The notes under the pieces are model-generated. The model saw only the letters and a program-made list of their open reading frames with translations, was not told where the DNA came from and did not search any database. Below, piece by piece: positions 6,906 through 13,046 of a DNA stretch of 13,046 bases. The translations under genes were made by a program, and so were the position numbers. The DNA is from an uncultured Micrococcales bacterium. Lineage in GTDB: Bacteria; Actinomycetota; Actinomycetes; Actinomycetales; Microbacteriaceae. The DNA lies in the NCBI GenBank assembly GCA_903927775.1, contig CAIYOE010000042.1:1-13046 (forward strand), in the 5' to 3' direction. Each line of letters opens with the position of its first letter. Position 1 is the first letter of the stretch.

Positions 6906-8029
6906 TACAAACCAACCTCTACAACAGTGCGCTCGGCGATGGCCGGCGATAGCGAATTTCCACGGCCACCAGGGCCTGTTACAACGATGATGTTCTCCGA
7001 GATACGAAGTCGCTCACAGACTGCGCCATCGATGCGCTGACTGTAGACGCCATCCCAGCGACGAACCAGTTCCGGTAGTTTGCGTCCAAGAATGTCGGAT
7101 GCCACCTCCACCAGGTATTGGTATTCGGGTTCGCGCAATGCAAAGTCAAACGGCTCCTCGTACTCGTGGGTGTCGCCAATGGTCAAGGTTCCGTCTACTC
7201 GCTGGACCAGCAGCAACTGCATCTTGGACGCCGCCGCAACCGGATGTTGAGCCGGAAGGTTGCGAAGGGCAGGAACATCGTAGGCAGGGTAGTAACGCAT
7301 CGAGTCGCCGTCTGCAATCGAAGTTGTAAGTACCTCACCAAGCGGTGCAGTGCTGGCCATTTGCAAACGAACCCGGCGGATTGGCTCGCTCGCCAGCTCC
7401 TCGCCAAACAACCGCTTGTGATCAGCACCCGGGCAAACAATGGCGAAGTCGCCCCGGAAAACCATGCCGGTCGATGAGACAGCAATCGGACCCGAGCCGT
7501 TTTCCATAACTTCTACGATTTCGGTATTGGGCACCCAGGTGTAACCAGTCCCCGATAGTAAGTGTTGACGAATGCTTGAAAGAACTTGGTTTGGCTCTAC
7601 CGCCGCATCTTGTGAGCAGTGCAGCGCAGCCAAGAACTTGCCTCGTACAGCCGGGTTTAGACGCTGCGCTTCGTCGCGGTCCATCAGTGTCCAACCACGA
7701 TTGGCCGCGTCCGGTAGCTTCATGCTCTCTTCCATGACTGCCACCTCCGCATCGGTGCGAGCAATCGTCAACGAACCGTTAGCGCGGAATAGCAGCCCAG
7801 GGTTTTCCTCGGCCAGTTCGTCCCATAACCGACGAGCGATCAGAGCCTCCTCGAGCTCCTCACCCCTAAGTCGCCCACCAACCCAGACCAATCCAAAGTT
7901 GCGCACCGAAGCACTCACCGGCTGGGAATCACGCTCGATTTGCACTACCTGGTAGCCACGCTTGACCAACCGCCAGGCGTGCATGGTGCCAATAACGCCG
8001 CCACCGATGATAAGAATTTGCTTGCTCAT
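6905..8029 (-). CDS. FAD-dependent oxidase, DAO family (TIGR03364-type, aminophosphonate oxidation proposed)
   Basis: This 374-residue flavoprotein is the first gene of the operon. The Rossmann FAD motif GGGVIG is at 9-14, followed by E32 of the ADP-ribose-binding strand. The C-terminal GPGGRGNSLSP segment is the second flavin-contacting block of the glycine oxidase/D-amino-acid oxidase family. Its length fits the TIGR03364 clade, proposed to oxidatively deaminate an aminophosphonate to the aldehyde used by the adjacent phosphonatase-like hydrolase. Oxidation of N-methylated or hydroxylated aminoethylphosphonate is possible, and hydrogen peroxide would be the by-product. The ATG at 8029 was chosen because GGAGG lies 8 bases upstream and the glycine-rich motif then starts at residue 9. 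A longer frame from a GTG at 8086 would add a non-homologous 19-residue tail that starts inside a palindrome. No transmembrane or signal segment is seen. Confidence 0.9.
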   Translation of the reverse strand: MSKQILIIGGGVIGTMHAWRLVKRGYQVVQIERDSQPVSASVRNFGLVWVGGRLRGEELEEALIARRLWDELAEENPGLLFRANGSLTIARTDAEVAVMEESMKLPDAANRGWTLMDRDEAQRLNPAVRGKFLAALHCSQDAAVEPNQVLSSIRQHLLSGTGYTWVPNTEIVEVMENGSGPIAVSSTGMVFRGDFAIVCPGADHKRLFGEELASEPIRRVRLQMASTAPLGEVLTTSIADGDSMRYYPAYDVPALRNLPAQHPVAAASKMQLLLVQRVDGTLTIGDTHEYEEPFDFALREPEYQYLVEVASDILGRKLPELVRRWDGVYSQRIDGAVCERLRISENIIVVTGPGGRGNSLSPAIAERTVVEVGL

Positions 8030-8037
8030 TGAATAGT

Positions 8038-8042
8038 CCTCC
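8038..8042 (-). promoter_or_regulatory. Ribosome binding site fixing the oxidase start
   Basis: GGAGG on the - strand, 8 bases before the ATG at 8029, is the strongest Shine-Dalgarno in the window and decides the start of the FAD oxidase against the longer open frame. Confidence 0.85.
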
Positions 8043-8094
8043 GACAGGGAACCTAACGAGCGGTTGTGAACGCAAAGTGTCGACACGCTGACGC

Positions 8095-8100
8095 TAGGCT
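8095..8100 (+). promoter_or_regulatory. -10 box for a probably leaderless DMT transcript
   Basis: TAGGCT fits the TANNNT -10 form and is followed by exactly 6 bases before the GTG at 8107. Transcription would start at or next to the start codon. No Shine-Dalgarno precedes the GTG, which agrees with leaderless translation. No -35 with normal spacing is evident; TTGTGA at 8064-8069 is 25 bases upstream, too far. Confidence 0.5.
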
Positions 8101-8106
8101 AAAGCG

Positions 8107-9003
8107 GTGCACGATACTAAAACCAACTGGCTAGGGCTTTACCTTGCCGTTGGCATCATCTGGGGCGGATCCTTCCTATTCATCGCGCTAGGTAACCAGT
8201 TTTTGCCTCCCATCGGTGTTGGTTTTTGGCGCCTCACTCTAGGTGGACTCCCGCTTTTGGTTTTTGCACTGGTAAAGCGCCTCGACTTCCCCTCCCAACC
8301 GGCCACCTGGTTCAAAATATTTGTGGTTTCGCTGTGCATGAACTCGATTCCCAGCGCGCTATTCGCCTACGCCGAGCGCCATGTCACCAGCGCCTTCGCA
8401 GGCATCATGAATGCCGCTACGCCAATCGCAACTGTCATCATGATTTTGCTAGTTTTCCGGGAGGAAACCCCTAGCACCAAAGTGCTTTTTGGGCTTGGCG
8501 TCGGCCTAGCCGGAGTCCTTACGGTTTTGGCGGTATGGAACGGGTTTGGCAAGAACGACCCCCTGGCCATCGCCGCGCTAGTTGGTGCCGTGAGCCTCTA
8601 CGGTATCGGTGGACCATTTGCGCGCCGCTACGTGAGCCCACTCAAGTTAGACATTCAAGTTCAGGTGCCCGTTCAGGTATTGATTGGTGCGGCAACCCTC
8701 GCACCTTTCTATTTCACGTCGACTACTTTCACCGCAACGCCAACCTGGCAGGGAATCTTGGGAATGCTTGCGCTTGGAATACTGGGCACCGGATTTGCCT
8801 ACATTTGGTATTACCGGCTCATGGCCATAGCCGGTAGTGCGATTGCCAACTCAGTAACCTACCTCTCGCCAGTAGTTGCGGTGCTTGCAGGGGCGCTTGT
8901 TTTAGGCGAGCACGTGACCTGGAACCAGAGTCTGGGTGGAGTGATTGTGATTCTTGGTGCCGCGATTAGCCAAGGGCGGTTCGATGCGCTTTTCCGTAAG
9001 TAA
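8107..9003 (+). CDS. EamA/DMT-superfamily transporter (first of a tandem pair)
   Basis: This 298-residue membrane protein shows the ten-helix, two-EamA-repeat pattern of drug/metabolite transporters, which usually export metabolites or amino acids. The first helix carries WGGS at 19-22, the conserved start of EamA domains. The second repeat ends with the helix containing SVTYLSPVVAVLAG and a GEHVTW turn, typical of the family. The GTG start at 8107 has no ribosome binding site but has a -10 box 6 bases upstream, suggesting a leaderless mRNA. It overlaps the second DMT gene by 20 bases. Substrate and direction are not predictable. Its divergent position next to the aminophosphonate operon could mean shared control, but that is inference. 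Confidence 0.9.
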   Translation: MHDTKTNWLGLYLAVGIIWGGSFLFIALGNQFLPPIGVGFWRLTLGGLPLLVFALVKRLDFPSQPATWFKIFVVSLCMNSIPSALFAYAERHVTSAFAGIMNAATPIATVIMILLVFREETPSTKVLFGLGVGLAGVLTVLAVWNGFGKNDPLAIAALVGAVSLYGIGGPFARRYVSPLKLDIQVQVPVQVLIGAATLAPFYFTSTTFTATPTWQGILGMLALGILGTGFAYIWYYRLMAIAGSAIANSVTYLSPVVAVLAGALVLGEHVTWNQSLGGVIVILGAAISQGRFDALFRK

Positions 9004-9895
9004 AGGCGACCTGCTACTGCTTTCGGTGGCGATGGTTTGGGGTGGCAGCTACCTGGCGGTTAAGGTTTTGAGTGCAGCTGGACCATGGATGACGATTCTG
9101 GCGCTCCGATTCCTCCTCGGGGCGGTGTTCATTGGTGTTTTCTGGTTGAAAGACAAGCCAAAGATCACGCGCAAAGAAATGTGGATGGGTTTTGCATTTG
9201 GCCTAAGCCACCTTTTCGTTCTTAGCCTTGAAACCAGCGGTGTGTCGATAACCTCCGCCACGAACGCGGGGCTAATCATTAGCCTTAGCATCATTTTTAC
9301 GCCTGTACTTGAAAGCGCCTGGCGCCGAAGCTGGTTGCCGCCAACCTTTTTTGTGGCCACTGTGATGGCCGTGGTTGGATCCTTGCTATTGATCACGGGT
9401 AATGGCTTTGTAAACCCGAACCTAGGCGATGCCCTAGTTCTAGGCGCCGCCTTGTTCCGCACGATCCACGTTGTTGCGATCGGACACCTGACCCAAACTA
9501 GTCAAGCAAAGCAAGTAGAACCTGTCTCGCCAATAAACCTTTCGTTGTTGCAGTGCGTGGTCGCGGGAACGCTTTCGTTCCTATGGAATCCGGCAGACGT
9601 AGTTCACGTGGTTCAAAACTACGACTTGCGCGACTGGCTCCTAATGGGGTTTTTATCGCTGTTCTGCACCGCGCTTGGATTTGTGGGCCTCAACTGGGGA
9701 ATCAAGCACACCTCAGCCAGCCGCACCAGCCTGCTTTTGGGCACCGAACCTGTTTTTGCAACCGGCATCGCCGTATTTTTGGGCGGCGAGGCCATGGGGC
9801 CAATCGGCTTTCTAGGTGGAGCAGTGATTGTGGCCGCCACCTACTGGGGCCAGGCTATCGAGCAGCGCTACCGGTTGGCCAAATCGGCAACCTGA
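8984..9895 (+). CDS. EamA/DMT-superfamily transporter (second of a tandem pair)
   Basis: This 303-residue membrane protein has the same architecture as its neighbour, with WGGS again at residues 19-22, but is strongly diverged elsewhere, so the pair looks like an old duplication or a two-gene transporter rather than a recent copy. The ATG at 8984, inside the end of the first gene, has AGGG 7 bases upstream. A TTG at 8954 would add ten residues without a ribosome binding site and is rejected. The overlap indicates one transcript and coupled translation. A longer hydrophilic loop joining the two halves (around the TQTSQAKQVEPVS segment) distinguishes it from its partner. The 3' end overlaps the GMC oxidoreductase gene on the other strand by 41 bases. 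Substrate unknown. Confidence 0.9.
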   Translation: MRFSVSKGDLLLLSVAMVWGGSYLAVKVLSAAGPWMTILALRFLLGAVFIGVFWLKDKPKITRKEMWMGFAFGLSHLFVLSLETSGVSITSATNAGLIISLSIIFTPVLESAWRRSWLPPTFFVATVMAVVGSLLLITGNGFVNPNLGDALVLGAALFRTIHVVAIGHLTQTSQAKQVEPVSPINLSLLQCVVAGTLSFLWNPADVVHVVQNYDLRDWLLMGFLSLFCTALGFVGLNWGIKHTSASRTSLLLGTEPVFATGIAVFLGGEAMGPIGFLGGAVIVAATYWGQAIEQRYRLAKSAT

Positions 9896-11552
9896 GAGCG
9901 GCCTGGGCCGTTGCCGGCACCAGCGGGTTTTTCGGCCCCACTGGCGCAACGTCTTGAAAACCCTCACCCAGAGCGGGCCGAGGATCCCGTTCACCAAGAT
10001 TCGGCCAATGCGCCGCAGCCCACTCGGCTTGCGCGGTAATACTCAGCGATGGATTCACGCCCGGGTTGGCACTGAGCGTGCTGCCATCGAAAATATGCAA
10101 ATTCGGAACCCCGTGAACACGGAGATAACCATCGACCACGCCTTGTTCGGCAGACTCACCAATCACTGCTCCACCCAAGAAGTGTGCGGTCATTGGGATT
10201 CCGAAAGCCTCGGTGGTGACCGCACCGGGGATTCCATCGATGTCCTTGGCTAGCTCCTTGGCAAACAAGTGACCGGCTGGAACCCAAGATGGATTGGGCT
10301 CGCCATGGCCTTGTTTGCTGGTCAGTTTTGAGCCGAGCCAACCGCGCTTTAGGTAGGTGATGAGCCAATTGTCGGTGGACTGCATCACCAGCAGAATCAG
10401 CGTACGTTCACTCCAACCGCGGAGGTTATGGAACGTGGGAAGTTTAGGCAGGTTAGCAATCGTGGTTGTGACCAAACGCCAAGGTGTTGGTGCCTGCCCC
10501 TTTTTACCCGAGGCCATAAGCACCTGCATCAGCGCCATAAAACTGGAGCCCTTGCCGTAGCGAACCGGCTCAATATGCGTGTCTGGCGACGGATAGATAC
10601 TGCTGGTAATCGCGCTTCCCAAACTAAAGTTCAAATCCTTGCGTCTGCTGATTACACCCAGCAGACTCTCTGAATTGGTGCGACTGTACTGGCCCAGTAG
10701 CGAGCTAATGCCGGGTAGGTTGCCGGCATCGCGAACCCTTTGCAGCAGTTTTGCCGAGCCCAAAGCGCCAGCGGCCACAATCACTTGGCTGGCAGTAACC
10801 TGACCCGAGTGCCCGGTACGACCCGACTTTTCCAGGGTCACGGTCCATCCGGTTTCGGTTGCAGAAAAGTTAGTGACCTTGGTGAGCGGCCATACCTCTG
10901 CCCCTGCGCGCTCGGCTAGGTAGAGGTAGTTTTTGACCAGAGTATTTTTGGCATTGTGTCGGCAGCCGGTCATGCATTCGCCGCAGTTTGTGCAACCGTT
11001 TCGAGCGGGGCCAACTCCCCCAAAGAATGGGTCTGGGCTTTCTACTCCGGAGCCCTGGCCAAAGTACACTCCAACCGGAGTCAGCTGGTAGGTATCGCCG
11101 AAGCCAAGCCTTTCGCCCACCGCCCGAATCGCAACATCGCTGGGGCTTTCAAAAGGGTTGGTCACCACGCCAAGCATTTTCTCGGCCTGGCGATAATAAG
11201 GTTCCAGCAATTTTTGCCAATCGGCAATTTTGGCCCACGGGCCAGTTTTAAAGAATGTCTCCGATGGCCGATACAGCGTGTTGGCATAAACCAAAGATCC
11301 CCCGCCAACACCGGCACCGCTCATGACCATAACGTTTTTCAGTAGGTCAATTCGCTGAATCCCCCGAAGGCCAATCTTGGGAAAGTACAGGAACTTTTTC
11401 AGATTCCAGGAGGTTTTGGCAAAGTCATCGTCGGCGAACCTTGCACCCGCCTCTACTACCAAAACGCGATATCCCTTTTCGGTAAGGCGCAGCGCCGCCA
11501 CGGATCCACCGAATCCCGATCCGATAACCACTACGTCGTAGTCAACAGCCAT
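9855..11552 (-). CDS. GMC-family FAD oxidoreductase, cholesterol-oxidase-like, with four-cysteine motif
   Basis: This 565-residue flavoprotein begins with the dinucleotide motif GSGFGG at 11-16 and E34 of the second strand, followed by the GMC signature region GAGVGGGSLVYA at 79-90. A C-x2-C-x2-C-x3-C set (C187, C190, C193, C197) within NGCTNCGECMTGC has ferredoxin-like spacing and is typical of this cholesterol-oxidase-like branch. Near the C-terminus, TAHFLGG and NPGVNPS hold the histidine and asparagine expected at the flavin active site. It has no export signal. AGGA lies 8 bases before the ATG. The last roughly 50 residues extend past the usual NPS-x-TITA end and partly overlap the convergent DMT gene, so that tail is less constrained. 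It probably oxidises an alcohol of a bulky substrate; steroid activity is only a family guess. It lies 60 bases after the saccharopine-dehydrogenase-like gene and may be co-transcribed. Confidence 0.88.
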   Translation of the reverse strand: MAVDYDVVVIGSGFGGSVAALRLTEKGYRVLVVEAGARFADDDFAKTSWNLKKFLYFPKIGLRGIQRIDLLKNVMVMSGAGVGGGSLVYANTLYRPSETFFKTGPWAKIADWQKLLEPYYRQAEKMLGVVTNPFESPSDVAIRAVGERLGFGDTYQLTPVGVYFGQGSGVESPDPFFGGVGPARNGCTNCGECMTGCRHNAKNTLVKNYLYLAERAGAEVWPLTKVTNFSATETGWTVTLEKSGRTGHSGQVTASQVIVAAGALGSAKLLQRVRDAGNLPGISSLLGQYSRTNSESLLGVISRRKDLNFSLGSAITSSIYPSPDTHIEPVRYGKGSSFMALMQVLMASGKKGQAPTPWRLVTTTIANLPKLPTFHNLRGWSERTLILLVMQSTDNWLITYLKRGWLGSKLTSKQGHGEPNPSWVPAGHLFAKELAKDIDGIPGAVTTEAFGIPMTAHFLGGAVIGESAEQGVVDGYLRVHGVPNLHIFDGSTLSANPGVNPSLSITAQAEWAAAHWPNLGERDPRPALGEGFQDVAPVGPKNPLVPATAQAALRLPIWPTGSAAR

Positions 11553-11557
11553 GGTTG

Positions 11558-11564
11558 CTTTCCT
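11558..11564 (-). promoter_or_regulatory. Ribosome binding site of the GMC oxidoreductase
   Basis: AGGAAAG on the - strand ends near 6 bases before the ATG at 11552, with the AGGA core 8 bases upstream. The rest of the 60-base gap (11553-11612) shows no convincing promoter or terminator, which favours read-through from the upstream gene. Confidence 0.7.
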
Positions 11565-11612
11565 GTTTTCTGAGGCCAGCCATTCAAAGCATTAGCTGAC
11601 TAGCCACTTGGT

Positions 11613-12899
11613 TTATGGGTGTCTAAGTGGAGCTGCTGGCAAACGTTCCTGAGCGAACCACTTCTGGCCGTAGCCGGTAGATGAAGAAAGTAATTCTAGG
11701 AATGGCCTGGCATCAAACGCCTCTGGGCCCAGCACACCTTCTCCGTTCCACACGCCTTTAGCTATAAGTTCAAGTGCACAAACTGGAACGTATGCAGTCT
11801 GCAAGACCACGCACTGGCTGTCGAATTCCTCCACAGCAAACTGGTTGTCCAGCGCGTGGTAAAGGTAGGTCGCACGGTCGCGTCCATCCAAGTCTTTACC
11901 GGTGACCAGCACGCCGGCGCAAGTCTTGCCGGTCATGTATGGACCGATCTTGGCCGGATCCGGAAGCACAGCAGCAACCACGTCGCGCGGTGAGACATCT
12001 ACCGGGCCTTGTGCCGAGCGCACGCGGGTGGCTTTGGTGCGGTCAAGCCCAAGCTTGTGCAGGGTCTGCAAAACACCGATGAACTCACTGCCCAGTCCGT
12101 ATTTGAAGCTCACTCGGTTGCAGTCCAAGGTGCGCGGGAGCATGAGCACTTCCTCGTGTTCCACGTTCACACATTCCACGGCGCCGATACCCTCTGGGAA
12201 CTCAAAGATCTCTGGCTCGCTGAACGGCTCGGTGGTGAACCAGCCCTTCTTCTTTTCAAAGAGAACTGGCGCATTCAGACATTCCTCGATGGTTGTCCAA
12301 ATGCTAAAACTCGGAGCGAATATTTCGTTTCCGGCTTCGTCTCTGACCACAAGGTTGGCACCATCGCGGACACCGAATTCCTCGACCTCGCTGAACAGGT
12401 TGTCGGCTGCGTAACGAGCAAAGATGTTCGAGAGTCCGGGCTCTACGCCGGCACCGACAAGAGCCAATTTTCCAGCACGTTCCCACTGCTCGCCAACAGC
12501 AAATTGGGCGTCGCCCAACTTGATGCCGGTCTGGTGGAACGGGTCGGTTTCGTGTGGCTCGCTCAGGCTCATGGCCATGTCCACGTAGTTGGCTCCCGCG
12601 GTGAATGTTCCGCTAAAAATGGTTGGTACAAAGCGGGGTTCAACCGCATTCACCACGTGGGTGATGTCGAACTCACGAATCATTTCGGTTACGTTGGCGG
12701 CAACGCTCGCGTCGATCTTGGCCGACAAAAAACGCGCGCCAACTTCTTCTCCGTGACGATCGCGAATCCACTGGATGGTCTGGTTGGCGCGAGCAATGTC
12801 GAAATCCGACACCACGAATAACTCGTAAAAATCACGGCGAGCAGCGACCTTTGCAATCGCGTCTCCAACACCACCGGCACCCACAAGCAAAATTCTCAT
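11613..12899 (-). CDS. Saccharopine dehydrogenase-like NAD(P)-binding protein
   Basis: This 428-residue protein has an N-terminal Rossmann domain with GAGGVG at 7-12 and an acidic residue at the end of the second strand (SDFD), then THVVNAVEPRF in the cofactor domain and the VGAGVEPGLSN segment that opens the catalytic part in saccharopine dehydrogenase and carboxynorspermidine dehydrogenase relatives. The family joins or splits an amino acid and a keto or aldehyde acid using NAD(P)H. The exact substrate is not evident. The ATG at 12899 lies 6 bases after a TAGGCT -10 box and lacks a Shine-Dalgarno, so the mRNA may be leaderless even though an upstream gene on the same strand ends only 27 bases away. 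Downstream, the GMC oxidoreductase may share its transcript. Confidence 0.85.
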   Translation of the reverse strand: MRILLVGAGGVGDAIAKVAARRDFYELFVVSDFDIARANQTIQWIRDRHGEEVGARFLSAKIDASVAANVTEMIREFDITHVVNAVEPRFVPTIFSGTFTAGANYVDMAMSLSEPHETDPFHQTGIKLGDAQFAVGEQWERAGKLALVGAGVEPGLSNIFARYAADNLFSEVEEFGVRDGANLVVRDEAGNEIFAPSFSIWTTIEECLNAPVLFEKKKGWFTTEPFSEPEIFEFPEGIGAVECVNVEHEEVLMLPRTLDCNRVSFKYGLGSEFIGVLQTLHKLGLDRTKATRVRSAQGPVDVSPRDVVAAVLPDPAKIGPYMTGKTCAGVLVTGKDLDGRDRATYLYHALDNQFAVEEFDSQCVVLQTAYVPVCALELIAKGVWNGEGVLGPEAFDARPFLELLSSSTGYGQKWFAQERLPAAPLRHP

Positions 12900-12905
12900 G
12901 TGGCA

Positions 12906-12911
12906 AGCCTA
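12906..12911 (-). promoter_or_regulatory. -10 box for a probably leaderless saccharopine-dehydrogenase-like transcript
   Basis: TAGGCT on the - strand, preceded by CGC, is followed by 6 bases and then the ATG. The nine-base string and the spacing are identical to those before the DMT gene at 8107. A perfect TTGACA on the - strand (12936-12941) lies 24 bases upstream, too far for a normal -35 partner. Confidence 0.5.
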
Positions 12912-12926
12912 GCGTTTTGAATCTGG

Positions 12927-13046
12927 CTAGGCGGGTGTCAATCCGCCATGTTCGGTCAGGTCGGCTGCCGGATCGTTTACCCAGTTAATGACACCGGGCC
13001 ACGATGAAAAACCCTCGCTCAGTGAAAGGTGCTTGACGCCAGGAAG
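12927..13046 (-). CDS. C-terminal fragment of an unrecognised protein (5' end outside window)
   Basis: On the - strand a frame is open from the window edge for 39 codons and ends with TAG at 12927-12929. The peptide contains SEGFSSWPGVINWVNDP and ends in HGGLTPA. Its codon use, with a majority of G or C at third positions, is like that of the neighbouring genes, and it ends 27 bases before the saccharopine-dehydrogenase-like start on the same strand, as expected of an upstream gene. An open stretch this short could also arise by chance. I do not recognise the family. Confidence 0.5.
   Translation of the reverse strand, partial: LPGVKHLSLSEGFSSWPGVINWVNDPAADLTEHGGLTPA

Larger units (their letters stand above)
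8030..8106. promoter_or_regulatory. Divergent promoter region between the operon and the DMT pair
   Basis: These 77 bases separate two divergent start codons and must hold both promoters or part of them. A perfect 10-bp palindrome, GTGTCGACAC, lies at 8077-8086, roughly mid-way, where a repressor could affect both directions. An ACGCT direct repeat (8085-8089 and 8091-8095) runs into the + strand -10 box. For the - strand, TAGGTT is a possible -10 but no well-spaced -35 was found. No good PHO box is present: one GTTCAC half-site is seen without its partner repeat. Confidence 0.5.

Noticed and set aside
7118..7477. 119-codon + strand frame inside the FAD oxidase gene, and similar frames across the operon
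   Set aside because: Antisense shadows of conserved genes without ribosome binding sites or family motifs.
8048..8072. PHO box (phosphate-starvation operator) before the operon
   Set aside because: One GTTCAC half-site is present on the - strand, but the following 11 bases do not repeat it and the rest of the consensus fails.
8030..8086. Upstream GTG start for the FAD oxidase (19 extra residues)
   Set aside because: The extension is not flavoprotein-like and starts inside the palindrome, while the ATG at 8029 has GGAGG at ideal spacing.
12009..12821. 270-codon open frame on the + strand opposite the saccharopine-dehydrogenase-like gene
   Set aside because: It is antisense to a clear family member and shows no recognisable motif. 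Its length reflects codon bias of the real gene. A second 170-codon frame at 11902-12414 is rejected for the same reason.
12936..12941. Perfect TTGACA -35 hexamer for the saccharopine-dehydrogenase-like gene
   Set aside because: It lies inside the end of the upstream frame and 24 bases from the TAGGCT box; no TANNNT occurs at 16-18 bases, so it is probably coincidental.

Overview
The window looks like a chromosomal segment of a small-genome actinobacterium, most likely a Microbacteriaceae relative. The reasons are mid-range GC by eye, very short intergenic gaps, many 1-4 base gene overlaps, TANNNT-type -10 boxes placed for leaderless starts, and protein families typical of that group. No rRNA, tRNA, CRISPR array, insertion sequence or phage gene was seen, and no stretch longer than about 150 bases lacks a gene.

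Layout. (1) Bases 2-529, + strand: the 3' end of a GH13 alpha-glucosidase. It is closed by a strong bidirectional hairpin terminator at 541-570. (2) Bases 8029 down to 577, - strand: a seven-gene, tightly packed operon. In transcription order it encodes an FAD-dependent oxidase of the DAO/TIGR03364 type, a phosphonatase-like HAD hydrolase (TIGR03351 type), a secreted solute-binding protein, two permeases, an ABC ATPase, and a large calcineurin-like metallophosphoesterase (TIGR03767 type). The only real gap, 130 bases with three inverted repeats, lies in front of the binding-protein gene. (3) Bases 8107-9895, + strand, divergent from the operon: two overlapping EamA/DMT transporter genes. (4) Bases 12899 down to 9855, - strand: a saccharopine-dehydrogenase-like protein followed by a cholesterol-oxidase-like GMC oxidoreductase. 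The 3' end of the GMC gene overlaps the second DMT gene tail-to-tail by 41 bp. (5) Bases 13046 down to 12927, - strand: the C-terminal end of an unrecognised protein.

How the genes may work together. The best-supported story is uptake and breakdown of an aminophosphonate. The ABC importer (binding protein, two permeases, ATPase) would bring it in, the FAD oxidase would deaminate it to a 2-oxoethylphosphonate-type aldehyde, and the phosphonatase-like hydrolase, which keeps the DxAGT nucleophile motif and the cap lysine, would cut the C-P bond to release phosphate. The usual transaminase PhnW is absent. The metallophosphoesterase at the end of the operon has no export signal and cannot be extended upstream, so it probably acts in the cytoplasm, perhaps trimming an imported phosphonate ester or phosphate ester before or beside C-P cleavage. 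That last role is inference and is the most novel part of the window.
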